A stretch of DNA of 64,000 bases from the NCBI RefSeq assembly GCF_032884065.1, contig NC_088871.1, positions 19,116,944 to 19,180,943 on the forward strand, written 5' to 3'. The position numbers and the translations under genes are program-made. A model generated the notes under the pieces. It made no database searches, was not told the origin of the DNA, and worked only from the letters and a program-made list of their open reading frames with translations. Origin of the DNA: Artemia franciscana. Lineage: Eukaryota > Arthropoda > Branchiopoda > Anostraca > Artemiidae. Shown here one piece after another: positions 35,711 through 46,159 of the stretch. Position 1 is the stretch's first letter. Every line of letters starts with the position of its first letter.

Positions 35711-37366
35711 TCAAACAGTTCGTGTTAACGAACTGTAGTAAGGAGCGAACCGGCTCAATAGTAAACGAAACTTTAAAATGAAATTTTGATGCTAAAAGAT
35801 ACATCAAAAGAATCGAATTTTTATGCTGATTTTAAATATATAAGTTTCATCAAATTTAGTCTTTGTCATCAAAAGTTACGAGCCTGAGAATAGTTGCCTT
35901 ATTTTCGAAAATAGGGGGAAAGATCCCCTAAAAGTCATAGAATCTTGACGAAAATCACACCATCGCATTCAGCGTATCAGAGAACTTTATAGCAAAAATT
36001 TCAAGCTCCTATCTACAAAAATGTGGAATTTTATATTTTTTGCCAGAAGACAGATCACGGGTGCGTGTTTATTTGTTTTGTTGTTGTTTTTTCTTCCCAG
36101 GGGTCATCGTATCGACCAAGTGGTCCTAAAATGTCGCAAGAGGGCTCATTCTAACGGAAATGAAAAGTTCTAGTGCCCTTTTAAAGTGACCAAAAAAATT
36201 GGAGGGTATCTAGGCCCCCTCCCACGCTCATTCTTTCCCAAAGTCAACAGATCAAAATTTTGAGATAGCCATTTTGTTCCGCATAGTCGAAAACCATAAT
36301 AACTATGTCTTTGGGGATGACTTACTCCCCGACAGTCCCTGGGGGAGGGGCTGCAACTTACAAACTTTGACCAGTGTTTACATACAGTAATGGCTATTGG
36401 TTATTGGGAAGTATTTTTGGGGTTTGGTGTGAGGTTGAGGAGAGGGGGCTATGTGGGAGGATCTTTCCTTGGAGGAATATTTCATTGGGGAAGAAAAATT
36501 CAATGAAAAGGGGGCGAGATTTTCCAGCATTACTATAAAAAAAAAAAAAAAAAAACAATGAAAAAGTAAACATGAAAAAGTTTTTTCAATTGAAAGTAAG
36601 GAGTAGCATTAAAACTTAAAACGAACAGAGACTATTACGCATATGAGGGGCTTTAAAAATACTTTAGCATAAAGAGTGAGGTATTTAGGAGGAGGTACAT
36701 ACCTCGCTCTTTATGCTAAAGTATTTTTAGTAATTTCAACTATTTATTCTGCGGCGTTTCTGATTCAGGGGTCATTCTTAAAGAATTGGGACAAAACTTA
36801 AGATTTAGTTTAAAGAGCGAGTTATTAACGAGAGGACAAACCCCCTCATATACATAATAACCAAATAAAAATATAAAAGTTTGTTACGTAAGTTAATTCT
36901 TAAGTTACGTATATTTTTTACTAATAAAAATGTTCGTTAAAAATTAAAAGTTCCCATGGCCTTTTTAAGTAACCGAAAAATTTGAGGGCAACTAGACCCT
37001 CCAATTTCATTTTAATAATTTATTTGTGGAGAGCCAAAATCAAACATGCATTAATTCAAAAACGTTCAGAAATTAAATTTTAAAAAAATATTTTTTTTTT
37101 AACTGAAAGTAAGGAGCGACATTAAAACTTAAAACGAACAAAAATTACTCCGTAAATGAAATGGGTTGTCACATCTGCAATCCCTCGCTCTTTACACTAA
37201 ATTTTAACTCTTTGCCACAATTCTACTTTTTAAAACAATTAAAAACTTTAGCGTAGAGAGCGAGGGATTGCGGAGGTGACAACCCATTTCATATACGGAA
37301 TAATTTTTGTTCATTTTAAGTTTTAATGTCGCTCCTTACTTTCAGTTAAAAAAAATTAGCTTTTAT
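35711..37366 (+). repeat. Hairpin element copy F
   Basis: Starts TCAAACAGTTCGTGTTAACG. Shortened near 36415 (GTACAGACGTTTTCAGGGGG missing) and near 37000 (about 80 bp missing after CAACTAGACCCTCC). An extra internal hairpin is at about 36653-36727, with nearly perfect arms AAATACTTTAGCATAAAGAG and CTCTTTATGCTAAAGTATTT. The terminal fold-back is at about 37069-37366 with arms GTTGTCACATCTGCAATC and GATTGCGGAGGTGACAAC. The GTGAC variant is present in both arms and in no other copy. State 2 loop. Confidence 0.87.
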
Positions 37367-38591
37367 TTATTTGATTATAACAAAATCGAAGAAACAAATA
37401 ATAATATGAATTCATTTCTTCCCTCTGTGTATGCATGAATGTACAAGATGAGTATAGGAAATATACGAAGAGAAAACTACAGAATAACACCTCTGAGGGA
37501 AAGAACGATAATGAATTACTTATAATAGTTCATAAATAAATAATGAATAGCTCATAATCCCCTCGATAGTAAATAGCTTAAAGAACTTAAAACTTAAAAC
37601 TACAAAATTACACTTAAATAGCGACAAAATCCACGCTGCCTTTCCATCAGAAACACCAAAAACAAGAAGAAACAATAGGGAATTTCTCAAGACAGTGGCA
37701 AACAAATTAGAATGAATATTTTGGCCCTGTGTCCAAGGGCCGTCCTCAGCAATATAAAAATATATAAGAAGAAACAACTTACAAGAGGATAAAATCAATA
37801 AAACTAAAATTAAAAGTTTTTCAAAACAGTCTCAGCAACATCTTTCCACAGTGAAGTTCAACCAGGATTGATAAATAAATTGTTATGAAACGAGGCAATT
37901 CATTGAAATGAATGAGAATGATTTAAAAACGCGTTTTAATGCCAACCTAGCTTTTCTCACTACTGATCTCTTAGGTCTATTTGTGACAGGTTATATCTAT
38001 TGGTTTTTTATAATATTTCGTAAGGGAAGTGTTATATGGTATAATAGGCTTTTTTATAATATGCTTTATACACAAATTTAATTAATTTTTTTGCAGATTA
38101 AAACATAGAAAGGCTTAAAAAAGTAAAATTCTAGTGCAACAGTCCATCAAAGAGCAGTCCTTTCGCTCTCCCTAATCAAACTTTGTATTTTGTCTGTTTT
38201 TTCGTTTATTCCTTCTAATTGCCTTTTTGATTCAGTAAATATTTCTTATTTAGTTTATGCGGATAGTGTGATTTTGATTACCAGGACTAAAAGGTGGTTT
38301 TCTATCTATTTGGACTGTGGCATCCAAGCTCACTGGTAAACTACCCCACGGTGCCTAAAAGTATCTGCCCGCCCATAGTGCCCTTTCTAGTTTGTTTATT
38401 CTTTCCCATTGTTTGTTTCTTGTCTTTTAGTCGCTTCGCTTTATTTTTTGTAGCAGGTTAAAAGTAATTTTTATTATTGCAGTTTACGGTAAGTGAAACT
38501 TTAAATTTTAACTTTTCACCCTAATGTTACTCAATTAATGGAATTTTTTCTATTTGGCATCATTTAACCTAGCAAAAGAAAATATCTATAA
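37367..38591. other. Intergenic, no gene seen
   Basis: AT-rich, no recognised repeat. A 92-codon minus frame at 37520-37798 has no recognisable domain and is not called. Confidence 0.5.
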
Positions 38592-39146
38592 CTAGCTGGA
38601 TGCCGGCGGCTTCGCTGCTGGGTCCCAGAATGGCACGTGCCAGGCTTCTATATATGGATTCTCATTGTCCCTTGTGTTCTAACCTTAGACAGTTTGCTGA
38701 CTTTTCATATTGAAGTTTTTCAAAGATATTTGATTATTAAAGCAAGTCCATTTTCTAACAATGATATCTACTAAGCTTCAAAGTTTTTAACTTCTTTTTT
38801 AACGTTTTCGAATTCTTGTAATCCCTGGTTTTTTATTTTTTCTTTTTAATTTTTTTCTTTTTCAGTTTTTTCTTTTTTTAGTTTTTTAGTTTTTTTAGTT
38901 TTTTAGATTTTTTGGTTTTTTCTATTTTTCCTTTTTAGCTTTTTTTTAGATGTTTACCTTTTTTAAGTTTTTTAAGTTTTTTTCTTCTTTTTTATTTTCT
39001 TTTTCTTTTTTATTTTTTAGTTGGTTTTTTTCTCCACAACGTGTCTCAGCAACACTTGGGCAGGGCACTAATTTTTAACTGCGTAAAACTTGGGGATATA
39101 CAACTGGTAATTCCTCTGATGTACTCTGGTAACTCCTCGACACGGA
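38592..39146 (-). mobile_element. Helitron fragment, truncated at junction with element H
   Basis: On the minus strand the 3' end is a GC-rich hairpin region (CAGCAGCGAAGCCGCCGGCA) and CAGCTAG at 38592-38598, the same terminus as the Helitron at 8392. The interior holds an A-rich AAAAACTAAAAA-type tract (38800-39030). Near 39085-39145 lie TAACTGCGTAAAACTTGGGG followed by ATATACAAC (the Helitron coding end VVYSQVLRS region) and CTCTGGTAACTCCTCGACAC (the N-terminal Helitron repeat). These two coding pieces are adjacent, so nearly the whole coding region is gone. The fragment stops abruptly where element H begins. Confidence 0.78.
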
Positions 39147-40640
39147 TTCAGTTCGCTGTTCCCTCCTCAATGCCCAGCTCTTTACGCTAAAGTTTGACTC
39201 TTTCTCTCAACTCTATTTTTTAAAACAGTAAAAAACATTAGCGTAAAGAGTGGGGCGTTGAGGAGGGAACCGCCCCTTTTATATACGGATTAATTTCTGT
39301 TCGTTTTAAGTTTTAGTATCACTCTCCTTACTTTCAGTTAAAAAAAAATTGTGTTTTTATTTAATTTCTGAAAGTTTTTAAATTAAGGCATGTTTTGATA
39401 TTGACTCTCTGCACATGAATAATTAAAATAAAATTTGCATATTAATTTATTTTTATGGCTAAATGGCTTTCTCATAGTTTTGATCGGACGATTTTGAGAA
39501 AAAAAGCGGGGGAGTAGGCATTGTTACCCTCCACTTTTGGTTATTTAAAAAAGCAACTAGAACTTCCCATTTTTTACGAACGTTTTTATTTATAAATATA
39601 CGTAACTTACGAATAAGCTTACGTAATAAACTTTTATATTCGTATGTTTTTAATACGTATATGAGGGGGTTCACCAACTCGTCAATACCTTGCTCTTTAC
39701 AATAAAGCTTAAACGTTGTCCCAATTCCTTAAGAATGACCCCTGAATCACAAAGGCCGTAGAAAAAATAGTTGAAATTAATAAAGTTACTTTAGCGTAAA
39801 GAGCGAGGTATTAAGAGGAGGTAAATCCCTCATATGCGTAACAATTTCTGTTCGAGTTAAGTTTCAATGCTGCTCCTTACTTTCAGTTCCCCTAATCCCC
39901 TCCTCCCAACCGGAAAAAATCAGCCCGAAAGCGTCTGTACACTTCCCAATAACCATTACTATGTGTAAACACTGGTCAAATTTTATAACTTGTAGCCCCT
40001 CCCACGTGAACTGTGGAGGAGTAAGTCGTCCCCAAAGACATAGTTATTAGGTTTTTCGACTATGCTGAATAAAATACCTCTCTCAGAATTTTGATCCGGT
40101 GACTTTGGAAAAAAATGAGCGTGGGAGGGTGCCTAGCTGCCCTCCAAATTTTTGGGTCACTTAAAAAGGGCACTAGAACTTTTTCATTTCCGTTAGAATA
40201 AGCCCTCACGTGACTTTCTAGGACCAATTAGTCGATACGATCACCCCTGGGGAAGAAAAAAACAAAAAAAAAACAAATAACCTCGCATCTGCGATCTGTC
40301 TTGTGGCAAAAAATGCAAAATTCCAAATTTTTGTAGATAGATGCTTGAAACTTCTGCTGTAGGGTTCTCTGATACGCTGAATCTGATGGTGTGATTTTTG
40401 TTAAGATGCAATGACTTTTAAGGTGTATTTCCCCCTATTTTCTAAAATAAGGCAAATTTTCTCAGGCTCGTAGCTTTTGATGGGTAAGTCTAAACTTAAC
40501 AAAACTTATGCATTTAAAATCAGCATCGAAATGCAATTCTTTTTATGTAACTATTGTTATAAAAATTCCGTTTTTTAGAGTTTTGGTTACTATTGAGCCT
40601 GGTCACTCTTTGCTACAGTTCGTTACCACAAACTGTTTCA
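39147..40640 (-). repeat. Hairpin element copy H (minus), terminal arm truncated
   Basis: In element orientation it starts near 40640 with AAACAGTTTGTGGTAACGAA (the first bases of the usual TCAAACAG are altered). It carries the usual blocks and ends inside the outer arm of its terminal hairpin at 39147. The remaining hairpin (39147-39345) has arms GTTCCCTCCTCAATGCCC and GGGGCGTTGAGGAGGGAAC. In element orientation the loop is state 1, like A, D and G. Confidence 0.82.
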
Positions 40641-40871
40641 CTAAGTGCTATTATTAGGTTAATGAAATGTTTCATTTAAGTGTTTTATGATGATCGCTGA
40701 TCAAAGTTCATGCTACTTGCGCCTTTTGTTTATGTTATTTTACTCCGTTCATGGATGTATATTTGCCTTTAAAATACACATATCTATATATCCATCTATA
40801 CTTAAACTGATGTAGCATAATCATTGTACAGTTCCAATAGCGTTCGCTTACTTTCAGGAGTTCTTTGCTTC

Positions 40872-42485
40872 AATTTAAAAAAAAAGAAGTTTTATTAGCT
40901 GAAAGCAAGGAGCAACATTACAACTTAAAATGAAAATATCATGCCTTTCTCAATACCTTGCTCATAAAGCTAAGGTTCTTCAGTAATTTTAAAACAGATT
41001 TTTATTGTTCTGATAATATAAGATAAAATGCAATTTTAGGTAGTCAGGAACGGAGGCAACCCCCCTTGTATACGTAATAACTTCTTTCTGTTTAAAGTTT
41101 TAATGTTGTCCCTTACTTTCAGTTGAAAAAAACAAACTTCTTTTTTTAACTTAATTTCTGGTCGTTCTTCAAATAATGCAGGGAAATCCAAATCCCTTCC
41201 ATGGAAATTTTCCTATCGCCGCAAAAATTCCTTCAATGAGAAGTTCCTCCCACGTAAAATATCCCTCCCCCAGCCAGGAAAATCCGACCCGTACAATTTC
41301 ATTCTCGCTGAAGATTCCCCGTGAGAATTTTTTTGCAAAAGATCCCACCTGAAAAATTCTTGCTAGTACACTCATTTGAAAATAAAACTTTATTTTCTGA
41401 TTGTTTTTTAAATCTTGCCAGAGACTGCGCCCCCTCCATGGTAACTTTTTCTTGGAAATCCCCCTTATGGATAATTCCTTCCTCGGAAAACTCCTCAATG
41501 GAGAATTTTTCCCGTTGAAAATCTCTCCCACCACGGGAAGATCCTCTAGACAATTCCAACCCGGTGAAAATATCACCCGGAAAGTTACACTTTACATTAT
41601 TTGTATTTGAAATTGAGTCAGCAAAGAGAAAGTAAGACAAATAAAAATAATGTCGCATAGGAATTCCGGCAAAGTTGCTCAGTACAAAGTATCCCCTGGA
41701 AAATCCTCCCCCGAAAACTTCCCTCCCCACGGGAAATTCTCCCCGTGTAACATCCCCTCAGAAAAAATTCACTCCCCTACCCCCACCCTGAAAAGCGTCT
41801 ATACTTCCCAATAAGAAAAACTATGCGTAAACAATCGGAAAATTTCATTACTTACAGACCTTTCCTCTGGGGTGATGAGGGGTCATGTTGTCTCGAAAAG
41901 CAAGGTTATTGGATTTTCAAACTATGCTGAGCAAAATGTTTATCTCAAAATTTTGATCGGACGACTTTGAAAAAAGGGGTGTGGAACCGGGGCTAGTAAC
42001 CTTCCAATATTTTTGTTCACTTAAAAAGGACACTAGAACTTCTAAATTTTGCTAGAACGAGCCCTCTGTCGATATTCCAGGGCTATTGCTTCCATACGAT
42101 AGCCCCTTGGAAAACCAAAAACAAAAACAAATAAATACACATGCATGATCTCTATTCTGGTAAAAATAAATATAAAATTCCATATTTTTTGCAGATGCGA
42201 GCTTGAAACCTATAGATTAGGGCTCTCTGATGCGCTAAATCTAATGATGTCATTTCAATTAAGATTTTTTGAATTTACAGGGATTTTTACCTCCCTATTT
42301 CTAAAATCAGCTATTGATGGGTAACATTAAACTTAATGAATCTAATATATTTGGATTCAGCATAAAAAGTCAACTGTTTTGATGGATCTATTGATATGGA
42401 ATGCTGTATTTTTTTTTTTTTTAGTTTCTGTTACTATTGAGCCGAGTCGCTCTTTGCTTACAGTTCATTACCACGAACTATTTGA
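40872..42485 (-). repeat. Hairpin element copy I (minus), divergent, with minisatellite-like middle
   Basis: In element orientation the 5' end is near 42485 (ATCAAATAGTTCGTGGTAAT) and the 3' arm is near 40900 (GTTGCTCCTTGCTTTCAGCT). It is the most diverged copy. The middle, about 41160-41770, is a degenerate minisatellite built on GGAAAATCCTCCCC and GGGAAATTCTCCCC words. That periodicity keeps long frames open on both strands (for example 41169-41576, 41299-41730 and 41401-41610), which I regard as an artefact and not genes. The terminal hairpin is largely decayed. Confidence 0.72.
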
Positions 42486-42578
42486 TAGAGAAAAATAAAA
42501 CGCAAAGATTCCCGCAAATTGCGTTTGGTTGGCATAAAATTAGATGTACTCAATACTTCAAAATCTTGAAACAAATTA

Positions 42579-42821
42579 CTAACCTGTCAAGTTTTGGAGT
42601 AAAGAAGACTCTATAATAGATTTACCTGCCACGATAACAGATAAAGAAGATATAGCTTTACCCCGGGCATTATAAGTTTGAAATTCAGTCTTAGAAGCAT
42701 TAACATTATGTCTTAGGTGCTCATAACCAGAAATCAAAGAATTAAGGTTTGCATGTAAAGTAGAAAGATACGAATTGATAAGTAGAATATCATCTGCATA
42801 GAAAATCAACCCAAAAATCAC
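42579..42821 (-). pseudogene. LINE reverse transcriptase palm fragment
   Basis: The minus frame opens MIFGLIFYADDILLINSYLS, containing the RT catalytic box FYADDILLI, followed by NLNSLISGYEHLRHNVNASK and TEFQTYN. This is the usual run from the active site into the thumb side of a non-LTR RT. Only about 80 residues survive. No polyA or element end is visible beside it, and hairpin element I begins about 95 bp downstream. The intact YADD, compared with the damaged AYANYILL of the LINE next door at 43.6 kb, shows that it is a separate insertion of a similar family. Confidence 0.87.
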
Positions 42822-43157
42822 AAAGGTTTTAAAAGTTCAAATTTAACAAATAATTTATATTCAAATAGCCATGTATTTTAAGCAATTAGAAAATAAGACA
42901 TATATATTTATCTATAACCAATTTACATCAAGAGATAAATAGTGGAGTAAACACAAGCGAAAATCAACAATAACATTACAGAAACAAACACAAGATAATG
43001 AATTACCAAAACAATCAAACAAAAATAACATTATATAAGTAATTTTAATGAAACAAACGGATTAAGCCATGGGTGATCCGACAAACGCTGATACACTGTT
43101 TCCGAAATCTTTTTATGCTAACCAGTCAGCTTTTCAGTAATATTCGGGAGGTGAAAC
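42822..43157. other. Spacer between two LINE relics
   Basis: AT-rich, no feature seen. Confidence 0.5.
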
Positions 43158-43169
43158 TTGTTTATTTAT

Positions 43170-44870
43170 TTATTTTTTTGTATTGCTATACCAAAGAGGA
43201 AGATAAAGAAGATATTTACAAAAACGGAAATAGGCCACTGGAACATCACTAGAATCCTTATCCCTTAGTATAGGATAAAGCCCAGAAAGGTAAAGAACAG
43301 AATTATCTGAAAAGGTATAATACAGCTTTCCAAGGGCAATACGAATATATTTGCCTCGATTAGCTACAATTTTAGAATAACCAATGTGAATCATCGTTCT
43401 AGCCTTCCAGATGGCATATTTACTACACAAATTTTAATTTTTGGTAAGTGTAATACCCAACCACTGCATCAAATCTACCTGAGAGATGGAAAAAAATTTA
43501 CAGCTTAGAAGTCTAGAAGGGAATGGAGAATTTAAAGAGAGATACTCACATCTACCAACGTTAAGCGAAAGACCGATTTTAGAAAAGAATAAGAAACTTT
43601 ATTAACCATATGCGATAGTCTGAGTTTAGACCGGCTAATTAGGAGAATATAATTAGCATATGCAAGGTATGAAATATCAGTTAACCCAACAAAACACATA
43701 GAAGATATATTCTCAAGAATACTAAAAATACAAAATATAAAAATACTTGGAGGTAATACTTCATCCTGCCGTACGTTCTGACGAAAAGGGACAATAAAAG
43801 AAGAAAGGGTACCATTAGTTTTAATTCGAAGATTTATCATACCAGAACTTAAGAAGAAAAACCGGCGAAAGGTTAATGCCATGACTATAAAGAGAATAAA
43901 GAGCCTAACTGTGTAAAATACTATCGAAAGCCTTGAAAATATCAAGGGTAAAAATCTGAAGATAATACCCTTTAGCAGAAGCCTCTTTATAAAGGCAAGC
44001 CAGAGCACGGTGAGTGTGTTGGCAGCCAATGCCACACTGAAAACCAAGCTGATTCTCTCCAAAATCAGCATTCAAATTGATGGAAGGAAGTAGGATATAT
44101 TCAAGGATTTTACTAAAATTGCAAGTAATTGTGATTGGCCTGTATGAAGAACAGTCCAATGTACTCTTACCTCTCTTAAGAACGGAAGTGAAAGTTCCAC
44201 ACAAAAAACTATCAGGAACAAGAGAACAACAAATAAACATTTGGAAAAACAAGTGTAAATGGAAAAACAAAGACGGGCAATTTACTTTAAGATGATAAAC
44301 ACTAATTCCGTCAACATCAACGTAGCTTGATTTCAACTTCTTAATAAGTGCAATTACAGCATCAACAGGAGCAAGTAGAACTTGTGCCTGAGTCAAAGAA
44401 GACGGGAGAACCGAATCAAGCAACTTTGACTAAAATACGTGCACTGTATAATTCACTTTGAAAAATATAACTGAATATTGGTCAGACCACGCAGCTGGTG
44501 AGATAGGGCAATTAAGATTTGCTGAATTAAAATTAGATGAGTTAATCACTTTGTTCCATTCATTCTTGTTGGTAGGACAATCTAACTTTTCATATCGACT
44601 TAATTGCAGACGTTTTTTAAACACATGCTAAGTTTTTTGTTTTATTTCAAACATATTTCCGGATTGTGGTCGGCCAATATCAATCCATATCGACAACCAC
44701 AATTTGGCCTTATTTTTCACGATTCTCAGTTCAGGGTCACACGACCATATTGGATTCCTTGTACTTCTTCTCACTCACTCCTGAGGGACGGCAAACTCCT
44801 TAAAACACCACACAATTTGATTGTTGCACTGATTGAGTTCATAATTTATTTTTGTAGAGCGAACATTTAG
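43170..44870 (-). pseudogene. LINE linker, reverse transcriptase and C-terminal region, frameshifted
   Basis: In order on the minus strand: linker near 44790-44625 (IWSCDPELRIVKNKAKLWL read through stops, then FKKRLQLSRYEKLDCPTNKN); 44423-43905 with VDVDGISVYHLKV, GTFTSVLKRGKSTLDCSSYR, PITITCNFSKILEYIL, ENQLGFQCGIGCQHTHRAL and FTLDIFKAFDSI (RT motifs 0-3); 44071-43532 with LPPSIFIFCIF (the region before the catalytic box), ISYLAYANYILLISRSKLRL and KSVFRLTL. The catalytic YADD has become YANY. 43430-43170 reads CSKYAIWKARTMIHIGYSKI, typical of the RT-thumb downstream region. It is the remains of an enzyme that copies LINE RNA at the target nick. At least four frame breaks. Confidence 0.88.
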
Positions 44871-45101
44871 CTGGAGCAAATGAAAGGGTACACGTAAGGA
44901 ACCAAAAATTATGGCCAGGGTTGAAATATATAGTGAGATATTAGCATTTTTCAGTTACTCCGAACAAACCATTTAGAGTAAGGGTAATCGGCCTGGGTTG
45001 TACTATTGGTTCTAATCAAAAAAGAAGGATGATAATGGAAGTTGATCAATATCCTGCTCATCTTTGTGGACGTGCGCTGTTGAAGATGTAATAAACGGGG
45101 A

Positions 45102-45685
45102 TCAAATCAAATGATCAATATCCGATAGGCTGCCAGAATTATGGAAGTACAAAAAAGATAGATCCTTCGCAAATATTCTGTAACTGGGAAGACTTTCAAG
45201 AAGGTTCATACAACGCATAGAATCAAAGGCTATGCCAGTGTTCATATCACCAATAATAATAAATTCGCAACCATCCTTGCTTATTCCATGGAGGAGAGTT
45301 TTTAAACTTGCACATGCTTTGGAGAATTTATTCAAAGAAGTCATATTCTTCTGATCATGAGGCATATATGTATTAATTAAAACAGTTTTGCCAAATTCTA
45401 TAGCTAGAAAATGCTCATCAGGAAAATATCATGACGGAGATAAAAAGCAGAGCTTTTTCTTATAATACATGTTAATTCCCCGGAAGGTCTTCCAGAAGTA
45501 GAAGTAGCATTTGCTGGGAAAGTAAAGTGATTAGCACTGCAGCTCAAGAAATAAACACTCGTTCCTGTCAAAAGATATTCCTGCAAGCATACAATGTCAA
45601 ACTTGTTGTACAGTTCATCAATGATAAGATTCTTGTTTTTTGTCCCATAAATATTAAAGGACATGACTGATACTGATACAGACAT
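45102..45685 (-). pseudogene. LINE apurinic-like endonuclease domain, frameshifted
   Basis: 45685 begins SVSVSVMSFNIYGTKNKNLI, then DELYNKFDIVCLQEYLLTG. This is the N-terminal strand-N-x-x-G and LQE motif of APE-type endonucleases, with the metal-binding Glu in LQE. After a break near 45404, 45365-45102 continues PHDQKNMTSLNKFSKACASL, then CEFIIIGDMNTGI (the GDxN active-site motif) and SLSDIDHLI (the terminal SDHxxI-like motif). In intact elements this domain nicks the target DNA. The gap between the halves loses the middle strands. Confidence 0.88.
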
Positions 45686-45722
45686 TGAGTAATTTTAGGT
45701 AAATTATGCCTTGCAATTGCTT

Positions 45723-45956
45723 TCACATAGGTGACAAATTGCGAGGCAAGTCTCTATATGAGACATAGGGACTGGCACATCGCGAATATTTGGTGTTACA
45801 CTGGATATGTTCAGGGGACCGGTAAATGGTACAACCACAGGGAATCGCCTTGAGCTTGTAAACACATAGGTTGCCATATCTTACTTTAATACCATGTTGT
45901 GCCGACGAATCAGACGACGGGGGGACGCCTGAGATGTGCCAACGAATCTTAGGCAA
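45723..45956 (-). pseudogene. Possible LINE ORF1 C-terminal, Cys-rich piece
   Basis: 77-codon frame ending 38 bp upstream of the endonuclease frame on the same strand. It has Cys residues in YKLKAIPCGCTIYRSPEHIQ followed by CNTKYSRCASP, which could be a broken zinc knuckle as in many LINE ORF1 proteins. Position supports this; the motif itself is weak. Confidence 0.35.
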
Positions 45957-46159
45957 GTGCCGACGAAAAAAAAAAATCTCCAGATGTCGGTACCCTTTGG
46001 TGAAATTTAAACTCGAAAAAAATATGTCATATATTATAGTTTAAAACAATTACAAGGATGAGACACATGATCAAACCCGTACGAATGAATCAGCTGAACT
46101 TTAAGCCGGCGCTGCTTTATAACTTTCCACTCATCAACAATAGGGTTGAAGTCGATCTT

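Larger units (their letters stand above)
43158..45956 (-). mobile_element. APE-type LINE, nearly complete but degenerate
   Basis: One minus-strand element: a possible ORF1 tail (45956-45723), endonuclease (45685-45102), linker, RT (44624-43532) and C-terminal segment (43430-43170). It ends in an A-rich tail, complement of TTTATTTATTTATTTTTTTG at 43161-43180. Frame changes and stops occur throughout, so it is inactive. Confidence 0.85.

Noticed and set aside
41169..41730. Overlapping frames of 135 and 143 codons
   Set aside because: Their openness follows from the periodic GGAAAAT/CTCCCC words; frames are open on the opposite strand too, and no domain is visible.
44077..44295. Plus-strand frame of 72 codons
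   Set aside because: It is antisense to the LINE reverse transcriptase.
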